From positions 1-35,769 of the forward strand of contig MDVS01000002.1 of assembly GCA_001940645.1 (NCBI GenBank): a stretch of 35,769 nt of DNA, given 5' to 3'. A program made the position numbers and the translations under genes. This stretch comes from Candidatus Heimdallarchaeota archaeon LC_3 (lineage in GTDB: Archaea; Asgardarchaeota; Heimdallarchaeia; Hodarchaeales; LC-3). The notes beneath the pieces were generated by a model. It ran no database searches, was not told the origin of the DNA, and was given only the letters and a program-made list of their open reading frames with translations. How positions within the stretch are numbered: the first letter of the stretch is position 1; each line of letters opens with the position of its first letter. This document shows positions 33,352 to 35,769 of the stretch, piece after piece.

Positions 33352-34107
33352 TTATTTAGTGCATTTGTTTATAATTCTTCTCTCATAGATTACTATATTT
33401 TCGACATATCTATCTTCGCCATACCATAATTCTATCTTTTCAGTCCCCGCTCTTATAACATACTCTTCTATTGCCTTTTTGATTCGTCTATTACCGTCAT
33501 TTATAAATATAAAGGCATTTCTTCTAACACCAATTAATGGAGTATATTTATCATCTAATTTGACCCTTATTTTGGACTTTGTATAAGCCCGGTCTTTTTC
33601 CTTTTCTGTTAAATTTTTAAAGAACTCAATTGCGTCCTTTGCAAAGACGTGATTTTCAGGAGTTTTTTTTACTTTGTTTACCCAACCTAAGGGCGTTTCC
33701 ATTAAACATTGATCTATATTTACGGTCTTCTTTTCCCATTTCATGCTTTTTCTAGTTACTATATGTGTTAAATTTTTACCAATGAAGTCGTTACAAATTA
33801 GATCGAATAATTCCCAAAATAAATATACCTTACTCTTATCTTTAACGGATGATGATCCAGCCAAAGCTCTAATGTTTTGATTTAGTTCTAAAATTATTTT
33901 TTTGTTATCAGAATTATCATTGGTTAGTTTATCAATATTTTTTTTAATTTTTTGAAATTCCCTTTCATAAAAAGCTACACTCAAATTTTTATTTCTGATT
34001 TCACCTATAAAGCAATCTAATATTCTTTGAAAGTTTTTTTTAATCATCTCATGTCTGATATAATCAACAGCTATATCTTTTCTTATCTTATCACTTAAAT
34101 ATTCCAT
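33352..34107 (-). CDS. Element-encoded protein, possible ParB-fold C-terminus
   Basis: 251 residues. The N-terminal ~75 residues are helical (ending in a Lys/Asn/Asp-rich turn). The middle (about 95-180) has charged helices. The C-terminus contains YTPLIGVRRNAFIFINDGNRRIKKAIEEY and then IELWYG, which resembles the ParB/Srx-type layout in which a strand leads into DGHRR and a helix. That likeness is weak and unconfirmed. It lies between the putative origin and the primase-helicase, all on the minus strand, so a replication or partition role is likely. Confidence 0.45.
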   Translation of the reverse strand: MEYLSDKIRKDIAVDYIRHEMIKKNFQRILDCFIGEIRNKNLSVAFYEREFQKIKKNIDKLTNDNSDNKKIILELNQNIRALAGSSSVKDKSKVYLFWELFDLICNDFIGKNLTHIVTRKSMKWEKKTVNIDQCLMETPLGWVNKVKKTPENHVFAKDAIEFFKNLTEKEKDRAYTKSKIRVKLDDKYTPLIGVRRNAFIFINDGNRRIKKAIEEYVIRAGTEKIELWYGEDRYVENIVIYERRIINKCTK

Positions 34108-34506
34108 TAAAAATCTTCCTTATTGTTTTCATTAACTTCCTAATATCAGTATTCGTTTTGCTTCTTATTTAGCTATGTAAATACGAAATAATCTCTATAA
34201 TTAAAGTTCAAGATTTTTTCAATTGGAAATTGTTTTATGAAATGTTCTTCTAAAAATATATCAAATTTCACTTAACAAAAAGAAAAAATTCTTTATCTTT
34301 TGCATAATTCCTAATATTATTTAAGATAGTAGATATAATGCTATTTAATTCTTCAAAATCAGTAATTAAAATACAATATTCCCTGTAATTTTTAATATTA
34401 ATAAGCCTATCATATAAATATTCTAATTTAATATTTAATAACATGAATTATTCTAAATTGCTATTATTAAGTTTAATATAGCTAAATAACATAAATCTTG
34501 TTAGAT
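34108..34506. other. AT-rich spacer, no gene
   Basis: No protein-like frame. The ~400 bases upstream of the 33352 gene are nearly all A/T words. TATA-like runs are too many to choose a promoter. Confidence 0.35.
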
Positions 34507-34776
34507 ATGGTAGGGAAATTAGATCCGAAATTCAAAGAAACATCAAAAGAAGTTGAAGAAATAGAAGTTCCAAAACCTGAACTATAAAAACCAATTATTC
34601 ATCCCAATGGAGAAAAAATAATATTTTATAAACCTTTTAGTTTATATTTACCTGACATTTCTCCTATATTCCTTACCTTATATCTAGAAAATATATCTCT
34701 CTCTCTCTATATCTTCCTTCTTTTATCCTTTTTTCAAAACTATTTAACAATACAGGAGAGAAATGTCAGAGTATAA
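34507..34776 (+). pseudogene. Frame with one internal stop
   Basis: ATG at 34507 opens a 26-residue frame (MVGKLDPKFKETSKEVEEI..., stop at 34585-34587), and the same frame continues protein-like as KPIIHPNGEKIIFYKPFSLYLP up to 34776. Either a gene broken by one nonsense change or two chance frames. The later part overlaps the iteron region, which argues against a working gene. Confidence 0.25.
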
Positions 34777-34944
34777 TTTAAATGCTAAAAATTCTGTTTA
34801 AATTATTAATCCAAACCAAATTATTGTTTTTCATTTCTGACATTTCTAAAAATGTCAAAAAAGAAATGTCAGAGTTTTTCGAAAGAGAAATGTCAAAAAA
34901 GAAATGTCAGAAATGTGTCCCGTAAATGTCAGAGTTTTTCGAAA
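34653..34944. repeat. Iteron cluster built on AGAAATGTCA
   Basis: AGAAATGTCA or its shorter form occurs on + at 34759, 34850, 34862, 34886, 34900 and 34924, and inverted (TGACATTTCT) at 34653 and 34838. A 21-bp exact repeat beginning AAATGTCAGAG and ending TTCGAAA lies at 34864-34884 and 34924-34944, 60 bases apart. The cluster abuts the 3' end of the primase-helicase gene. Such iterons next to a replication gene usually mark the replication origin of a plasmid or virus. Confidence 0.65.
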
Positions 34945-34964
34945 AAATTGAAGATCAATTCTTC

Positions 34965-35769
34965 TTAGACATACTTTCCCAGCCCTTCTTTCTTCTTAGA
35001 TTCTTTTTTTCCCTCTTGATATTTATCGAAATCTTTTCTAAACTCTTCTCTAATGGTCAAACCATAATAAATGTAATATTTTCTCTCTTTTTTCTCTCTC
35101 TCTCTCTTATTAAAAATCTCTTCCTCATTATTTTTTAAATAATTTGTAAGTTTTGAAGAGAAACTCTTTTTAGGTCTTAGTTGTATTCCATACTTATGTG
35201 TATAATATTCATCAACTTCTAACAAATCTTCTCCTGTAGTTTTAACACTCATATCCACTAAATTCAATTCTCTATCAATATGAACCTTAAGAACTTCATC
35301 AAAGAAAGCATCCATTGTTTCTCTCTCCAATATTTTTCTAACCGTTTCTGTATTTTGTGGATGAGTAAATCCGTTCTTTCTATATCTCTTTAATCCCTGA
35401 ATTAACCAAAACAGAATGGCTGCTCTTGCTTTTGGATGAATCCACTCCTTTTCATATTCATCAATCATTTTGATAATGTGATATTTGAAAGAAATAAAAT
35501 AAAGCCTATTAAGAATCTCTTCCTCCCATATTCCGTAAAATTTTGGATTTTTATTAATGGTAATGATATGTTTTGCTGTCAGTAATGTATCTCCCTGTAT
35601 TTGTTGATATTTTTCTTGTGTATCCATCGGATCATAGCCTAAAAGATTCCTAAACATATCCATATCTTCTATTTTCTTATCTCCCAAATCTCCTCCAAAA
35701 TTTACACATTTATTTCTTAATACTGCACTTAAAAACTTCCCTTCCCTTCTATCCATTAATCTTCTAAAA
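34965..35769 (-). CDS. D5/P4-type primase-helicase, C-terminal part (5' end outside window)
   Basis: The frame stays open to the right edge, past the ATG at 35756, so the gene continues beyond it. NFGGDLGDKKIEDMDMFRNLLGYDPMDTQEK and LTAKHIITINKNP..GIWEEEILNRLYFISF match the region after Walker B in superfamily 3 helicases of the D5/P4 type (SGD....I.d...lK.LtG.D.i...K, aK.i...N..P, .RL..i.F). IHPKARAAILFWLIQGLKRYRKNGF is the usual following helix pair (eilnW.l.Gl.r....gf). The Walker A part is outside. The C-terminus is a charged Lys/Glu-rich tail. It should unwind and prime the replicon that carries the iterons. Confidence 0.7.
   Translation of the reverse strand, partial: FRRLMDRREGKFLSAVLRNKCVNFGGDLGDKKIEDMDMFRNLLGYDPMDTQEKYQQIQGDTLLTAKHIITINKNPKFYGIWEEEILNRLYFISFKYHIIKMIDEYEKEWIHPKARAAILFWLIQGLKRYRKNGFTHPQNTETVRKILERETMDAFFDEVLKVHIDRELNLVDMSVKTTGEDLLEVDEYYTHKYGIQLRPKKSFSSKLTNYLKNNEEEIFNKREREKKERKYYIYYGLTIREEFRKDFDKYQEGKKESKKKEGLGKYV

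Noticed and set aside
34690..34720. TCTCTC microsatellite-like run
   Set aside because: Short, and typical of AT-rich noncoding DNA; no sign of a phase-variable gene around it.
34926..35138. 70-residue Phe/Leu-rich plus-strand frame
   Set aside because: Antisense to the charged Lys/Glu-rich tail of the helicase gene; its hydrophobic composition is the mirror of that tail.

Overview
The window is very AT-rich (roughly 30% GC by eye) and archaeal. It carries an A/V-type ATPase subunit F, a TFB-like cyclin-fold protein, archaeosortase-family membrane enzymes and a tyrosine recombinase. Several genes have TATA boxes about 25 nt upstream of leaderless starts, and GGTGA/GGAGG ribosome sites occur elsewhere. 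A Thr/Ser-rich surface-protein tail, the low GC and many small winged-helix and zinc-ribbon proteins fit an Asgard (Promethearchaeota) genome, but that placement is inference.

Left part (1-5.2 kb): the 3' end of an adenylate-forming enzyme, an M50-like membrane metalloprotease, a free-standing CysS C-terminal-type domain, ATPase subunit F and a tRNA-Leu(TAG) gene that breaks off after the variable arm. About 1.6 kb of decayed DNA and a tandem winged-helix regulator with its own repeat operator follow.

Middle part (5.4-20.5 kb): a truncated IS4-like transposase, then a membrane and metal island. It holds two archaeosortase-family genes, each near an ICMT/PEMT-like membrane methyltransferase, in opposite orientations on either side of an intact 2.1-kb IS1634-like element. 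That IS carries a passenger gene and a strictly symmetric divergent promoter. The island also has an HMA metal-binding protein, Cys/His/Met-rich and zinc-ribbon small proteins, a lone PD-(D/E)XK-type nuclease, an MFS exporter, a DoxX protein and a pair of probable metal-handling membrane/secreted proteins.

Right part (21.2-35.8 kb): plasmid- or virus-like DNA. It starts with an RHH regulator overlapping a tyrosine recombinase. Next comes a segment bounded by a ~130-bp imperfect inverted repeat (23.07-23.20 and 31.86-31.99 kb) containing a large surface protein, a TFB-like protein with a C2H2 finger, and a six-gene operon: zinc-finger protein, AAA+ ATPase, two small proteins, a Rad50/SMC-like ATPase with zinc hook, and a small protein. 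A ParB-like fragment, an AbrB-like protein, iteron-like repeats and the C-terminal part of a D5/P4-type primase-helicase follow, running off the right edge. The six-gene operon and the paired archaeosortase/methyltransferase modules are the best candidates for undescribed systems.
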